The notes: generated from the sequence alone by a model not told the origin. A stretch of DNA of 64,000 nucleotides from Erythrobacter sp. EC-HK427 (GCF_902498745.1 NZ_LR701479.1:2005663-2069662); one strand, 5' to 3'. Counted from the first letter of the stretch, positions 46,039-55,659 are shown. Translations and numbers: made by a program.

Positions 46039-46458
46039 ATGAAAGCCGCATTGATCCTCACCGCCACCCTCGCGCTGACAGCGTGCGCCATTCCGCAGAT
46101 CATCACCCCGCGCATCGCGCCAGCCTCTGCCAGTTTCGCGCAGGCGCAGCGGGTCGAGGTGCGGCTCGACAATTTCGATTTCGAGCCGCGCACGCTCACT
46201 CTCGCGGCAGGCCAGCCGGTGGTGCTGGTGTTCACCAATGTCTCCGATGGCGAGCACAATTTCTCCGCGCCGGGCTTTTTTGCCGCCGCGCAGATGGAGC
46301 AGGCCAGCGCAAATCTGGTGCGCGACGGGCTGATCGAAGTGGCGGGCAATGCCAGTGTCGAGCTGCGGCTGATCCCGGCGGCGGGCGGCTATGATGTCGA
46401 TTGCACGCATACCGGGCATTCGATCCTCGGCATGAACGGGTCTATTGTGGTGCGGTAA
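46039..46458 (+). CDS. Cupredoxin-fold lipoprotein
   Basis: 139 residues from ATG 46039 with AAAGGG upstream. Lipobox LTAC, Cys at 16. The copper-site residues are visible: [10 protein letters not shown] (His), then [12 protein letters not shown] (Cys, His, Met). This is a plastocyanin/azurin-type site, probably for periplasmic electron transfer or copper handling. Neighbours: toxin-antitoxin pair and smpB. Confidence 0.82.
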   Translation: MKAALILTATLALTACAIPQIITPRIAPASASFAQAQRVEVRLDNFDFEPRTLTLAAGQPVVLVFTNVSDGEHNFSAPGFFAAAQMEQASANLVRDGLIEVAGNASVELRLIPAAGGYDVDCTHTGHSILGMNGSIVVR

Positions 46459-46507
46459 GAGTTGCGCCTTGGCATCGTGCCAAGCGCGCACTACATCCGC
46501 GCTCCTT

Positions 46508-46990
46508 ATGGCTCGCCCGAAACCCGCTACTTTCGACAAACAGAAGACCGTCGCCGAAAACCGCAAAGCGCGGTTCAATTATCATATTGAGGACGTTTTC
46601 GAAGCGGGGCTGGCCCTGCAAGGCACCGAGGTGAAGAGCCTGCGCGGCGGAGAAGGCTCGATTGCGGAAAGCTATGCCGAGGTGAAGGATGGCGGAGTCT
46701 GGCTGGTCAACGCCACCATCCCCGAATTCAGCCACGGCAACCGCCACAATCACGAACCCAAACGCCCGCGCAAATTGCTGCTGCACGCCCGCGAGATCGA
46801 CAAGCTGCTGGGTGCGGTGGAGCGCAAAGGCATGACGCTGGTGCCGCTCAGCATCTATTTCAACGGGCGGGGCCGCGCGAAAGTGGAGCTGGCGCTGGCC
46901 AAGGGCAAGCAGACGCACGACAAACGCGCGACGATCAAGGATCGCGACTGGCAACGCGACAAAGCGCGGCTGATGCGCGACAAGGGCTGA
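46508..46990 (+). CDS. smpB: SsrA-binding protein SmpB
   Basis: 160 residues from ATG 46508. It has [40 protein letters not shown] and the C-terminal tail [19 protein letters not shown], all typical of SmpB. It brings tmRNA to stalled ribosomes. The tmRNA gene is not in the window. An intrinsic terminator follows. Confidence 0.96.
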   Translation: MARPKPATFDKQKTVAENRKARFNYHIEDVFEAGLALQGTEVKSLRGGEGSIAESYAEVKDGGVWLVNATIPEFSHGNRHNHEPKRPRKLLLHAREIDKLLGAVERKGMTLVPLSIYFNGRGRAKVELALAKGKQTHDKRATIKDRDWQRDKARLMRDKG

Positions 46991-47014
46991 CCGGACGCCT
47001 TGCCGACCGGGTAT

Positions 47015-47036
47015 TTCGACATAGGTCGAACTTTTT
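47015..47036 (+). terminator. Intrinsic terminator after smpB
   Basis: TTCGAC-ATAG-GTCGAA followed by CTTTTT is a clean intrinsic terminator 25 bp past the smpB stop. Confidence 0.85.
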
Positions 47037-47105
47037 CCCGCTCCGTTAAGCTCGCATTGTTATCCGCTCGGCTATTCCCATCTACCGAATAGACACCAAA
47101 GGTGT

Positions 47106-47690
47106 ATGAGCCGCGCAGGATATATGATCAACAGGGCGAAAAACTGGCTTTCGGCGCGCTTGCCGAAAATGCCCGAGCGGGACGAGATGGCCCGCAACAA
47201 ATATCTTGCGCCTATTGCCCACCGCTTCGGCCGCAGCGAATTGTGGCGGTTCAACCGCCGTTCGGTGCCGCGCGGCGTTGCGCTCGGCCTTTTCGCCGGT
47301 TTCATTATTCCGCTGGGACAGATTTTCCTCGCCGCTTTCCTCGCGCTGCCCGCGCGGGCCAATGTGCCGACGGCGGCGCTGATTACGTTTGTCACCAATC
47401 CCTTCACCCTGCCGTTCTGGCTGGTGGTGGCGAACAAGGTGGGGCAGTTTACGCTGAAGATCGACCCCACGACCATGGGCAATGCCAAGGCGGCGCTGGA
47501 ACAGGGCTGGTGGGCGGAATTCGGCTGGTGGTTGCAAACCGCCGGCGTGACCGCGTTCGGCTTTGTCGTCTTGTCGGTGGTAACGGCGGCTATCGGTTAT
47601 CTGCTGACAAGTTTCCTGTGGAGGTTTGTCGTCGCCCGCCGCTGGAGCAGGCGACCTGCTGCACGTAAGGTGCTACCAGCGGCCGAATGA
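47106..47690 (+). CDS. DUF2062 membrane protein
   Basis: 194 residues. Contains the DUF2062 core: PRGVALGLFAGFIIPLGQ, ALITFVTNPFTLPFWLVV, with a C-terminal helix (TAFGFVVLSVVTAAIGYLL). Small integral membrane protein, function unknown. Its stop overlaps the cckA start (ATGA), which ties the two together; this arrangement is common in alphaproteobacteria as I recall. Confidence 0.85.
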   Translation: MSRAGYMINRAKNWLSARLPKMPERDEMARNKYLAPIAHRFGRSELWRFNRRSVPRGVALGLFAGFIIPLGQIFLAAFLALPARANVPTAALITFVTNPFTLPFWLVVANKVGQFTLKIDPTTMGNAKAALEQGWWAEFGWWLQTAGVTAFGFVVLSVVTAAIGYLLTSFLWRFVVARRWSRRPAARKVLPAAE

Positions 47691-50152
47691 ATCTGGCCAA
47701 TTTGCAAGAATCACGGCGACTGGTGGACGGTTTGGCCGTCGCTGCGGCGGTGCTCGCCAGCGTCGCGCTGATCCATTACGCGGCGCAAAGCGCAACGGTG
47801 ACGCTCGCCTTTACCGGCGGTCTGGTGGTGCTGGGTCTGGTTGCTTTCGTCGCCGGACGGATACCCGCGCAGGCTCCCGGCGATGCGGTGGGCGATATCC
47901 CCGACTGGTCGGTGACGGTTGCCGCGATCGAGCGGCCCGATCTCGCCATTGCAATCACCGACCGCGCCAATCGCCTCGTCTGCGCCAATGCCGCGTTCGA
48001 AGTGTGGTTTGGCTCGCGCAATGGCCCGCCCAGCCTGCCGGTGGATGGCACCAGCAGCGAGCGGCTGACCCGGCTCGTCCGTGCGGCGTGGCGCGATGGC
48101 AAGGGCGAAGCGGTCACTATTGCCGATGAGGACAAAAGCTGGACAGCCGATGCGGTGCGCGCCGGGCGGGCGGAGGATTATCTCATCTGGCGCATCGCCC
48201 CTGTGATCCGCGAGGATCCCTTTGCTGCCATTGGCACCCAGATCGGCGGCCTGCTGGGAAAGGTGCTGGGAGCAGCGGGCATCGCCGCAGCGGTGGTCGC
48301 GCCCGATGGCGTCATCAAGGCGGGCAATCCCGCGCTCGCCCGCCGTGCCTTTGGTGACGAGACCGCGCGGATGTCGGGGCAGGAATTCGTGCAATTGCTC
48401 CGCTCGGACGAGCGTGAACGGATCTATTTCGCCCGCGAGGGCAAGAAGGGCTCGCCGCAAACGCTGGTGCAAGTGCCGCTGGCCGATCCCGAAAAGGCCG
48501 CGCGTGAGCGGGTGCCGGGCAAGGCTGCAGCAGAAGCGCCCTCTCTCATGCTGCTGATCGACGCCGGTATCGGCTTGGGCGGCTGGGGCGGAAGCGAGCC
48601 GCAGGGGCAATCGGCGCAATTGCAGGCACTGCTCGAACAGCTCCCGCTGGGCCTCGCTGCGACCGACCGGGACGGGCATTTCCTCTTCGCCAATCCCGCC
48701 TTCCGCCGCGCGGCGGGGCTGGAGAGCGAGGAGCTGCCGCCTTATCCCAGCGATCTGGTGGTGGCGCGGGACAAAACCGCCATGTCCGATGCGGTGCGCC
48801 GCTTTGGCAAAGGCCCGGCCAGTTCGGGCGACATCGCCGTGCGGTTGCGGCATGAGCCGGACGATCCTGTCAGCCTGGGGCTTGCCGGAGTGCGCGGGCT
48901 GGGCGAGGCGGCAGTGCTGCTGAGCCTTGCCGATACATCGGAGGAAGCGCGGCTCAAACGGCAGGTGGCGCAGGCGACCAAGATGCAGGCGGTCGGCCAG
49001 CTGGCGGGCGGCGTGGCGCATGATTTCAACAACGTGCTGACCGCGATTATCGGCTATTGCGACCTGATGCTGCTGCGCCACACGCCTGGCGATAGCGATT
49101 ACGACGATATCCAGCAGATCAAGGCCAATTCCAACCGCGCGGCCAGCCTGACGCGGCAATTGCTCGCCTTCAGTCGCCAGCAGACCTTGCAGCCCGAAAT
49201 CATCCAGCTGCCCGATATATTGTCCGAAGTCAGCCAGCTGTTGAAGCGGCTTTTGGGCGCGAAGATCACGCTCAACGTCCGGCATGATCGCAATCTCGGC
49301 CATGTCCGCGCCGATCCGCGGCAGTTGGAACAGGTCATCATCAATCTGGCGGTGAATGCCCGCGATGCGATCCAGTCGAGCGGCGGCGGCGAAAGCGCGG
49401 CGGGAACGCTCACCTTCGCCACCCGCCGGGTCGAGGCGAAGGATATCCGCCGCATGGGCAGCGAGATCATTCCCGCAGGTGATTACACCGTGCTGATTGC
49501 CGAGGACACGGGCGGCGGCATTCCGCAGGCGATTATCGGCAAGCTGTTCGAACCCTTCTTCACGACGAAGGAGCAGGGCAAGGGCACTGGCCTCGGCCTC
49601 TCCACCGTCTATGGCATCGTCAAGCAGACGGGCGGCTTCATTTTCGCAAGCAACGCCAAGGGGCAGGACGGCAAGGTGAAGGGCGCGCGCTTCACCATCT
49701 ATCTTCCGGTGCACGAGCTGACCGCAGACGATGTGAAGAAGGCCGAACAGGTGGAGGCGGCGCGCGAATGGTCTGGCGGCGGGACAATCCTGCTGGTGGA
49801 GGACGAGGATATGGTGCGCGCGGTCGCCGAACGGGCGCTGGCGCGGCAGGGATACACCATCGTCACTGCCAGTGACGGGGATGAAGGGCTGGAGGCGTTC
49901 CGCGACGATCCCGACCGCTTCGATCTGATCGTCAGCGATGTGGTGATGCCCAGCATGGATGGCCCGGCGATGGCGCGCGAAGTGCGCAAATTGCGCCCGC
50001 ATCTGCCGATTATTTTCATGTCCGGCTATGCCGAGGAACAGCTGCGCAGCCAGATCGATATCGAGAATATGCACTTCATTCCCAAGCCCTTCAGCGTGCA
50101 GCAGATCGGCGAGAAAGTGGGCGGCGTGTTGCGACAGCGCGCGCAGAGCTGA
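47687..50152 (+). CDS. cckA: Hybrid histidine kinase CckA
   Basis: 821 residues. Two N-terminal membrane helices, then two PAS-like regions, the HisKA H-box GGVAHDFNNVLTAIIG with His near 445, the ATPase motifs NLAVNARDAI and GLGLSTVYGIVKQTGG, and a receiver domain with Asp ~751 (DLIVSDVVMP) and Lys in FIPKPFS. CckA feeds phosphate through ChpT to CtrA in the alphaproteobacterial cell-cycle pathway. ChpT and CtrA genes are not in the window. Confidence 0.95.
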   Translation: MNLANLQESRRLVDGLAVAAAVLASVALIHYAAQSATVTLAFTGGLVVLGLVAFVAGRIPAQAPGDAVGDIPDWSVTVAAIERPDLAIAITDRANRLVCANAAFEVWFGSRNGPPSLPVDGTSSERLTRLVRAAWRDGKGEAVTIADEDKSWTADAVRAGRAEDYLIWRIAPVIREDPFAAIGTQIGGLLGKVLGAAGIAAAVVAPDGVIKAGNPALARRAFGDETARMSGQEFVQLLRSDERERIYFAREGKKGSPQTLVQVPLADPEKAARERVPGKAAAEAPSLMLLIDAGIGLGGWGGSEPQGQSAQLQALLEQLPLGLAATDRDGHFLFANPAFRRAAGLESEELPPYPSDLVVARDKTAMSDAVRRFGKGPASSGDIAVRLRHEPDDPVSLGLAGVRGLGEAAVLLSLADTSEEARLKRQVAQATKMQAVGQLAGGVAHDFNNVLTAIIGYCDLMLLRHTPGDSDYDDIQQIKANSNRAASLTRQLLAFSRQQTLQPEIIQLPDILSEVSQLLKRLLGAKITLNVRHDRNLGHVRADPRQLEQVIINLAVNARDAIQSSGGGESAAGTLTFATRRVEAKDIRRMGSEIIPAGDYTVLIAEDTGGGIPQAIIGKLFEPFFTTKEQGKGTGLGLSTVYGIVKQTGGFIFASNAKGQDGKVKGARFTIYLPVHELTADDVKKAEQVEAAREWSGGGTILLVEDEDMVRAVAERALARQGYTIVTASDGDEGLEAFRDDPDRFDLIVSDVVMPSMDGPAMAREVRKLRPHLPIIFMSGYAEEQLRSQIDIENMHFIPKPFSVQQIGEKVGGVLRQRAQS

Positions 50153-50271
50153 CCGTTCTCCACCGCGCATTGCAGAATCCGTTCGCCTTTACATTTCAGG
50201 TTTGATAGGCCGCGCTTTCAAGAAGCGTCGGCGGGGGTATGCCTGACGCATGAAAATTGTGGGAGGGGGCT

Positions 50272-50889
50272 TTGCGGAAACTTCGGCAACGCATTGGTTT
50301 GGCCGCTGCGGCTTCGGTTGCAGGTCTGGTGATGGCCGCATCACCGGCGCAGGCGCAAGACCGCTATATCGGCGAGATTTTGCAGACGGGCGCGAACTTT
50401 TGCCCGAGAGATACAGCAGAGCTGAACGGGCAGTTGCTCTCGATTGACGAGAATAACGCGCTGTTTGCGCTGATCGGCACAATTTACGGCGGCGACGGGC
50501 AGACCACATTTGGTTTGCCCGATATGCGCGGGCGCGTGCCGATGCATTCGGGGCAGGGGCCGGGCCTCTCTCCGCGCGTTGTCGGTCAACGTTTCGGGAG
50601 CGAAGAAAACTTCATTTCGATCACCAATATGCCTGCGCATACGCATAATGAGCGAATGCGCGTCAGCCGCGTCAATGCGACCACGCGCAATCCCATCGGC
50701 GCCTATCTTGCGCGCTCGGCGGACAATGTGTTCGAGGAAGTGCAGGAGCCGACCACGGGGGACACCATGGCGAGCGATGCCATTTCCTCGCAAAATGTGG
50801 GCGGCAATCTTCCGGTAAGCAACATCCAGCCGGTTCTGGTGAACCGGTATTGCATGGTGCTGTACGGCATTTTTCCGTCGCGCAGCTGA
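50272..50889 (+). CDS. Secreted phage tail collar domain protein, copy 1
   Basis: 205 residues from TTG 50272, chosen because GGGAGGGGG lies just upstream and it gives a signal peptide (MRKLRQRIGLAAAASVAG...). The mature part has the tail collar fold: GEILQTGANFCPRDTAELNG, LFALIGTIYGGDGQTTFGL and LPDMRGRVPMHSGQGPG, as in microcystin-dependent protein MdpB. A second conserved half reads MRVSRVNATTRNPIGAYL. It starts a tandem run of three paralogs directly after cckA. Confidence 0.85.
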   Translation: MRKLRQRIGLAAAASVAGLVMAASPAQAQDRYIGEILQTGANFCPRDTAELNGQLLSIDENNALFALIGTIYGGDGQTTFGLPDMRGRVPMHSGQGPGLSPRVVGQRFGSEENFISITNMPAHTHNERMRVSRVNATTRNPIGAYLARSADNVFEEVQEPTTGDTMASDAISSQNVGGNLPVSNIQPVLVNRYCMVLYGIFPSRS

Positions 50890-50906
50890 TTCAGGGGGGC
50901 ATGACA

Positions 50907-51512
50907 ATGACAATCAAGATGTGGATGGCAGGCGCAGCGCTGGCCGCCTCGACGCTCTGCCTCGGTGCACCGGCACAGGCGCAGGAAAAGGTGCTCGGAG
51001 AGCTGTTTCCGGTAGGGTATGACTGGTGCCCGCGCGGGTCTGCTCGCACCGACGGGCAATTGCTGTCGATTAGCCAGAACTCGGCACTGTTTGCGCTGCT
51101 CGGCACGACCTTCGGCGGCGACGGGCGAACGACCTTCGCGCTGCCCGATCTGCGCGGACGCTCACCCATGGGTATCGGCGGTGGCAATGGCCTGACGCCG
51201 CGTGATCTTGGCGAGCGGGTCGGCACCGAAACGACGACGCTGCTCGTCGCCAATATGCCCGCTCACGCGCACAATCCGGTGATGCGGGTGAGCCGGGTGA
51301 ACGCGACCACGCGCAATCCGATCAACGCCTATCTTTCACGCTCGGCGCTGAACGTGTTCGAGGAAACAACCGAACCGACAGGCGATCTGATGGCGGCAGA
51401 TGCGATCAGCTCCAACACGGTTGGCGGCGGGCAAGCCATTTCGAACATGATGCCGACGGCGGTCATCACCTATTGCATCGCGCTGCAAGGCATCTTCCCG
51501 TCGCGCAATTGA
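50907..51512 (+). CDS. Secreted phage tail collar domain protein, copy 2
   Basis: 201 residues from ATG 50907, seven bases after AGGGGGG; ATG 50901 is too close to that site. The signal peptide ends GAPAQAQEK. The collar core FALLGTTFGGDGRTTFALPD and MRVSRVNATTRNPINAYL are almost those of copy 3. Secreted to the periplasm or beyond. The family is known for tail fibres of phages and for adhesive proteins; there are no other phage genes nearby. Confidence 0.85.
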   Translation: MTIKMWMAGAALAASTLCLGAPAQAQEKVLGELFPVGYDWCPRGSARTDGQLLSISQNSALFALLGTTFGGDGRTTFALPDLRGRSPMGIGGGNGLTPRDLGERVGTETTTLLVANMPAHAHNPVMRVSRVNATTRNPINAYLSRSALNVFEETTEPTGDLMAADAISSNTVGGGQAISNMMPTAVITYCIALQGIFPSRN

Positions 51513-51546
51513 TTGCGCGCAGTAAGAGAATTCCGGGGGAACGACT

Positions 51547-52158
51547 ATGTCGAAACTGAACACCATTCTTGCCGCCGCAGCCTGCGCCACAGGTCTGCTG
51601 GTGATATCCGCTCCGGCAAAGGCGCAGGATCGCTACATCGGCGAGATTTACGAAGCTGGCTACACTTTCTGCCCGCGCAACACCCTGCCTGCGAACGGCG
51701 GACTGATTCCGATTTCGCAGAACACCGCGCTGTTTTCGCTGCTCGGCACCACCTATGGCGGCGATGGCCGAACAACTTTCGCCCTGCCGGATATGCGCGG
51801 GCGGCTGCCGATGCATGTCGGCCAAGGGCCTGGCCTGACATTCCGCAGCCAGGGGGAGATGACCGGTACCGAGAGCAACACGCTCAGCACCGCCAATTTG
51901 CCCTCGCACTCGCACAATCCGGTCATGCGGGTGAGCCGGGTGAACGCCACCACGCGCAACCCGATCAACGCCTATTTCGCGCGCTCTGCCACCAATGTGC
52001 ACGAGGAAGTGCAGGAGCCTACCACGAGTGACGCGATGGCCGCCGATGCCATCCAGTCGGATCTGGTTGGCGGCAACCAGCCCTACAGCATTTTGCAGCC
52101 GAGCCTGGTGTTGCAATATTGCGTGGTTACGCAGGGCATCTTCCCGCCGCGCTCCTGA
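51547..52158 (+). CDS. Secreted phage tail collar domain protein, copy 3
   Basis: 203 residues with GGGGGAA upstream of ATG 51547. A signal peptide ends SAPAKAQDR. It shares SLLGTTYGGDGRTTFALPDM and the block MRVSRVNATTRNPINAYF with copies 1 and 2, showing tandem duplication. A strong GC-rich hairpin follows the stop. Confidence 0.85.
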   Translation: MSKLNTILAAAACATGLLVISAPAKAQDRYIGEIYEAGYTFCPRNTLPANGGLIPISQNTALFSLLGTTYGGDGRTTFALPDMRGRLPMHVGQGPGLTFRSQGEMTGTESNTLSTANLPSHSHNPVMRVSRVNATTRNPINAYFARSATNVHEEVQEPTTSDAMAADAIQSDLVGGNQPYSILQPSLVLQYCVVTQGIFPPRS

Positions 52159-52191
52159 CGGATCGCATAGGCAAGCCGATCAAGGCACAGC

Positions 52192-52217
52192 AGGGGCGCT
52201 CCGCTTGGGGCGCCCCT
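52192..52217 (+). terminator. Terminator-like hairpin after the collar genes
   Basis: AGGGGCGC pairs with GCGCCCCT around a 10-base loop. The T run is weak (TTGGCGTTTC), so termination may be partial. Confidence 0.6.
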
Positions 52218-52299
52218 TGGCGTTTCAGGCCACCCGCAATTGGCGGTTGCTAGTAGTGCCACCTTGCGCCACTCTCCCATTCAGATGGCATACAGGCGG

Positions 52300-52316
52300 G
52301 CGATACAATGTATCGC
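52300..52316. promoter_or_regulatory. Palindromic operator candidate before DUF4139 genes
   Basis: GCGATACAATGTATCGC is a perfect 8+1+8 inverted repeat 42 bp before the DUF4139 start, in a promoter-like position. The regulator is unknown. Confidence 0.55.
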
Positions 52317-52357
52317 AAGCACGGCCTGCCAGCCGATCCTTGGGAGGGATTCTTCAA

Positions 52358-53863
52358 ATGACCATTCGCACTAGCACGCGCCTGTCTGCCGCCACTCTGC
52401 TCGCTGCCACCGCGCTGGCTCTCGCCGTGCCTGCGGCCGCGCAGTCGCTCCCCGATCCTGACGAGACCGCGCAGGGCGATGTCGCGGTGACGATCTACCA
52501 GAACGGGCAGGCGCTGGTGCAGGATGTGCGCCAGCTCAACATTCCGCGCGGCACCACCCGCATCGAATTTCCTGATGTCTCCGCGCAAATCCGCCCGCAA
52601 ACCCTCAGCTTCGCCGCGGCCGGCACCGCAATTGTCGAGCAGAATTTCGACTTCGACTTGCTGACCCCGCAAAAGCTGATGGAAAAAGCGGTGGGCGAAA
52701 CGGTGACGCTCATCCGCACCAACCCTGCCACCGGCGTCGAGACGACCGAGCGCGCGGAGATTCTCTCGGTTGCAGGCGGCGTCGTCATCCGTATTGGCGA
52801 CCGGATCGAAGTGCTGCGCGATGACGGCCTGCCGGTGCGCGTGGTGTTTGACGAAGTGCCGCCCAACTTGCGCGCCCGTCCGACGCTGTCGGTCACGCTC
52901 AACAGCAACCAGTCGGGCACGCGCCCCGCCACCATCCGCTATCTCACCCCCGGCCTCGGCTGGACGAGCGATTACGTCGCCTTGTACGACGAAGCGCGCG
53001 GCACGGTGGATATGCAGGGCTGGGTGACGCTCACCAACAATACCGGAACGACTTTCCATAACGCTGACACGCTGCTGGTCGCAGGCAATCCCAATGCCGG
53101 GTATAATGGCGGAGGCCCGCGCCGCGATATGGTGCGCCCCGGCACCGAAACGGCAGACCGCGAACGGCTGGGCGATTACTATCTCTACCCCATCGAAGGC
53201 CGCACCACGATTGCCAATGCGCAGACCAAGCAGGTGAGCTTCCTTGATGTGCAAGGCGTGCCCGCGCGGCGCATCTATTCGATCGGTTCGGGCTGGTTGC
53301 AGAACGACAGCGATTTCCGCCCCGCTTCCAGCGCGATCAGCTTCAGCTCGGCGAGCGAAGGCGGGCTGGGCGATGCGCTGCCCGCAGGCACGGTGCGCTT
53401 TTACCAGAACGACCGCGAGGGCAACCCGCAATTCATCGGCGAAAACGGCATCGGCCACACGCCGATGGGCAGCACGCTGGCGCTTACCACCGGCAATGCG
53501 TTCGACGTGTTCATGCAGGCCGAGGTCGAGAACCGCCAGCGCATCACCGGCGAGGAATATGAACGCAGCGCGCGCTACCGCGTGATCGAGGACGGCGAAG
53601 TTGTGCGCGAAATCACCGAGGAGCGCGCGCTTACCTATTACCGCACGACGATGCGCTACACCTTCACCAATGCCAAGCCCGAGCCGGTGACGGTGGAGCT
53701 GACCCAAAGCGGGCTGGCGCAATATTGGTGGGGCCAGGATTTCCGCGTGACGAGCGAGGATCTGCCCGGCGAACAGCTCAATTTCGATACCCGCCGCTAT
53801 CAGGTGACGATCCCCGCCAATAGCGAGCGCGTGGTGCGCGTGACATACGAGACGCGGTACTAA
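52358..53863 (+). CDS. DUF4139 domain secreted protein, first copy
   Basis: 501 residues from ATG 52358 (GGGAGGGA upstream). The signal peptide ends VPAAAQSLP. The mature part reads VAVTIYQNGQALVQDVRQLN, TRTNPATGVE-type text and the C-terminal SGLAQYWWGQDFRVTSEDLPG, which fits the DUF4139 family of secreted beta-rich proteins with unknown role. The paralog follows after only 11 bases. A palindrome upstream may regulate both. Confidence 0.82.
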   Translation: MTIRTSTRLSAATLLAATALALAVPAAAQSLPDPDETAQGDVAVTIYQNGQALVQDVRQLNIPRGTTRIEFPDVSAQIRPQTLSFAAAGTAIVEQNFDFDLLTPQKLMEKAVGETVTLIRTNPATGVETTERAEILSVAGGVVIRIGDRIEVLRDDGLPVRVVFDEVPPNLRARPTLSVTLNSNQSGTRPATIRYLTPGLGWTSDYVALYDEARGTVDMQGWVTLTNNTGTTFHNADTLLVAGNPNAGYNGGGPRRDMVRPGTETADRERLGDYYLYPIEGRTTIANAQTKQVSFLDVQGVPARRIYSIGSGWLQNDSDFRPASSAISFSSASEGGLGDALPAGTVRFYQNDREGNPQFIGENGIGHTPMGSTLALTTGNAFDVFMQAEVENRQRITGEEYERSARYRVIEDGEVVREITEERALTYYRTTMRYTFTNAKPEPVTVELTQSGLAQYWWGQDFRVTSEDLPGEQLNFDTRRYQVTIPANSERVVRVTYETRY

Positions 53864-53874
53864 GGGGGCGGGCG

Positions 53875-55623
53875 GTGCTCCGCGTAACCCGATCCTCCCC
53901 CATCGGGGGAGGGGGACCGCCGCAGGCGGTGGAGGGGGGAAGTCCCGCCTTTGCCACATTCCCCCTCCGTCAGCCGCTTCGCGTCTGCCACCTCCCCCGA
54001 TGGGGGAGGATTTTGGCGCTGCTTTCTTTAGCGCTCGCCGCACCGGCCCAAGCCCAAGACCGCCAAACCGTCACCGCCTCCGCCCCCGAAGCACTCGCGG
54101 TTACGGTGTATCGCGACCCCAATCGCCAGCCTTGGCAGCAGCTTCAGCGCAACTGGCCGCGCGGTTTTGCCATGATCAGCGAAACGCGCACCGTCACGCT
54201 GCCACAGGGCCGCTCGACCATCCGTTTCGATGGCGTGTCCGAAGGTATGATCGCGGTCTCTGCCATCGTCACCGGCCTGCCCGGCGGCACGATCGAGAAG
54301 AACCGCAACGCCGATCTGCTCAGCCCCGCCGCTTTGGTGGATGGCACGCTGGGCAACCGCGTCACCATCACCCGCACCAATCCGGCAACCGGCATTGCCG
54401 AAAGCGAGGACGCGATTGTCCGCACCCGCGCCGATGGCGGGCTGGTGTTGCAAACAGGCGCGGGATACGAGGCGGTGCGTTGCTCCGGCCTGCCCGAGCG
54501 GGTGAGTTTTGACTCCATCCCCGCAGGCCTTTCCGCGCAGCCCGTGTTCACTATCGACACTGCGAGCGATGCGGGCGGCACCTATCAGGTCACGCTCACT
54601 TACCTGTCTTGGGGTTTTGACTGGCAGGCCGATTACGTCGCCACCGTGCAAGATGGGCGCGCGGCGGATGATATTCGCTTCGATCTGACCAGCTGGCTCA
54701 CCATCCTCAACGATAACGGCCAGAGTTTTGCCGGGGCCGAGCTGATGGCGGTGGCGGGCACGCTTAATATCGTGAGCAATTTTGCCGGTCTCGCCGATCC
54801 GCCCGATGCCGCGCCGCTGCGGCTGCAATGCTGGCCGCAGGGCAGCACGGCGACGGGTTCGCCGGTGCCGGTCTATGATGACTATTTTGAAGAAAGCTAT
54901 GCCGAAGCGGATATGATTACGGTGACGGGTGCGCGGATGGCGGCGATGCCTTCTCCGCCTCCGCCACCTCCACCCCCGCCTGGTGCGCCGCCGCCGGTGA
55001 TCGCGGGCGAGGAAAACCTCGGCGATCTCAAACTCTACCGCATTCCCGTTCCGGTCGATGTCAACGCGCAAGGGCTAAAGCAGGTGATGTTCCTGCGCGA
55101 AGAGGATGTCGAAGGCGAGATTGTGTATGAAACCCGCTGCGAGCCCAATAGCTGGGGCGGCGAACCTGCACCCATGCCTGTCGCCATGGTGCTGGAAACC
55201 CGCAATGATGCAGAAAGCGGGCTGGGCGTTGCGCTGCCATCGGGCACGATTGCCGTGTTCGAGCAAAGCCCCGTGGGTGATTTGCTGATCCGCGAGGAAC
55301 GACTGCGCGACTATGCCTCCGGACAAGACGTCGAAGTGCCAATGGGCGCGAGCAGCCAGGTGTTTGCCACCTGCGCCTCGCGGGCCAATTTCGGCGATGC
55401 GAACTGGGCGCGGCAATGGTCTGGAATGCGCCTCACGCTCACCAACGCCAATCCGCATCCGGTGACGGTGCGGGTGGAGCTGGGCGCATCGACCGGTTGG
55501 GAACTGCAGGGCGTGCGTACGACATTGCGCGACGGGCAGCGAATCACCGAGCTGCGGATTCCGGCGAACGGCACGCGCGAACTCGACTGGCAAACCCGCG
55601 TTCCGCAGCCTGTAACCGAGTAA
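53875..55623 (+). CDS. DUF4139 domain secreted protein, second copy, with repeat-derived N-terminus
   Basis: 582 residues from GTG 53875, which has AGGGGG six bases upstream just after the previous stop. The first ~45 codons lie in a palindromic repeat (53893-54010). The signal-like core ILALLSLALAAPAQAQ begins only near residue 46, so the native start may have been displaced. TTG 54013 would give a bare signal peptide but has poor spacing. The body (SVTLPQGRSTIRFDGVSEG-type, VTGLPGGTIEKNRNADLLSP) matches the upstream paralog. A Pro-rich linker (PSPPPPPPPPPGAPPP) lies in the middle. Confidence 0.78.
   Translation: MLRVTRSSPIGGGGPPQAVEGGSPAFATFPLRQPLRVCHLPRWGRILALLSLALAAPAQAQDRQTVTASAPEALAVTVYRDPNRQPWQQLQRNWPRGFAMISETRTVTLPQGRSTIRFDGVSEGMIAVSAIVTGLPGGTIEKNRNADLLSPAALVDGTLGNRVTITRTNPATGIAESEDAIVRTRADGGLVLQTGAGYEAVRCSGLPERVSFDSIPAGLSAQPVFTIDTASDAGGTYQVTLTYLSWGFDWQADYVATVQDGRAADDIRFDLTSWLTILNDNGQSFAGAELMAVAGTLNIVSNFAGLADPPDAAPLRLQCWPQGSTATGSPVPVYDDYFEESYAEADMITVTGARMAAMPSPPPPPPPPPGAPPPVIAGEENLGDLKLYRIPVPVDVNAQGLKQVMFLREEDVEGEIVYETRCEPNSWGGEPAPMPVAMVLETRNDAESGLGVALPSGTIAVFEQSPVGDLLIREERLRDYASGQDVEVPMGASSQVFATCASRANFGDANWARQWSGMRLTLTNANPHPVTVRVELGASTGWELQGVRTTLRDGQRITELRIPANGTRELDWQTRVPQPVTE
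53893..54010. repeat. 118-bp palindromic repeat at the 5' end of the second DUF4139 gene
   Basis: The ends TCCTCCCCCATCGGGGGAGG and CCTCCCCCGATGGGGGAGGA are inverted copies; GGGACCGCCGCAGGCGGTGG and GCCGCTTCGCGTCTGCC lie inside. The unit is open in the coding frame, so the gene is translated through it. Confidence 0.82.
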
Positions 55624-55659
55624 TTTTCGGCAGAATTGCGCCAATCCAACAAAAATTCT

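Noticed and set aside
47711-50170. 819-codon frame opposite cckA
   Set aside because: Antisense shadow; the forward kinase has all the motifs.
50272-52158. Prophage remnant
   Set aside because: Only collar-domain proteins with signal peptides are present; there are no capsid, integrase or packaging genes and no attachment repeats.
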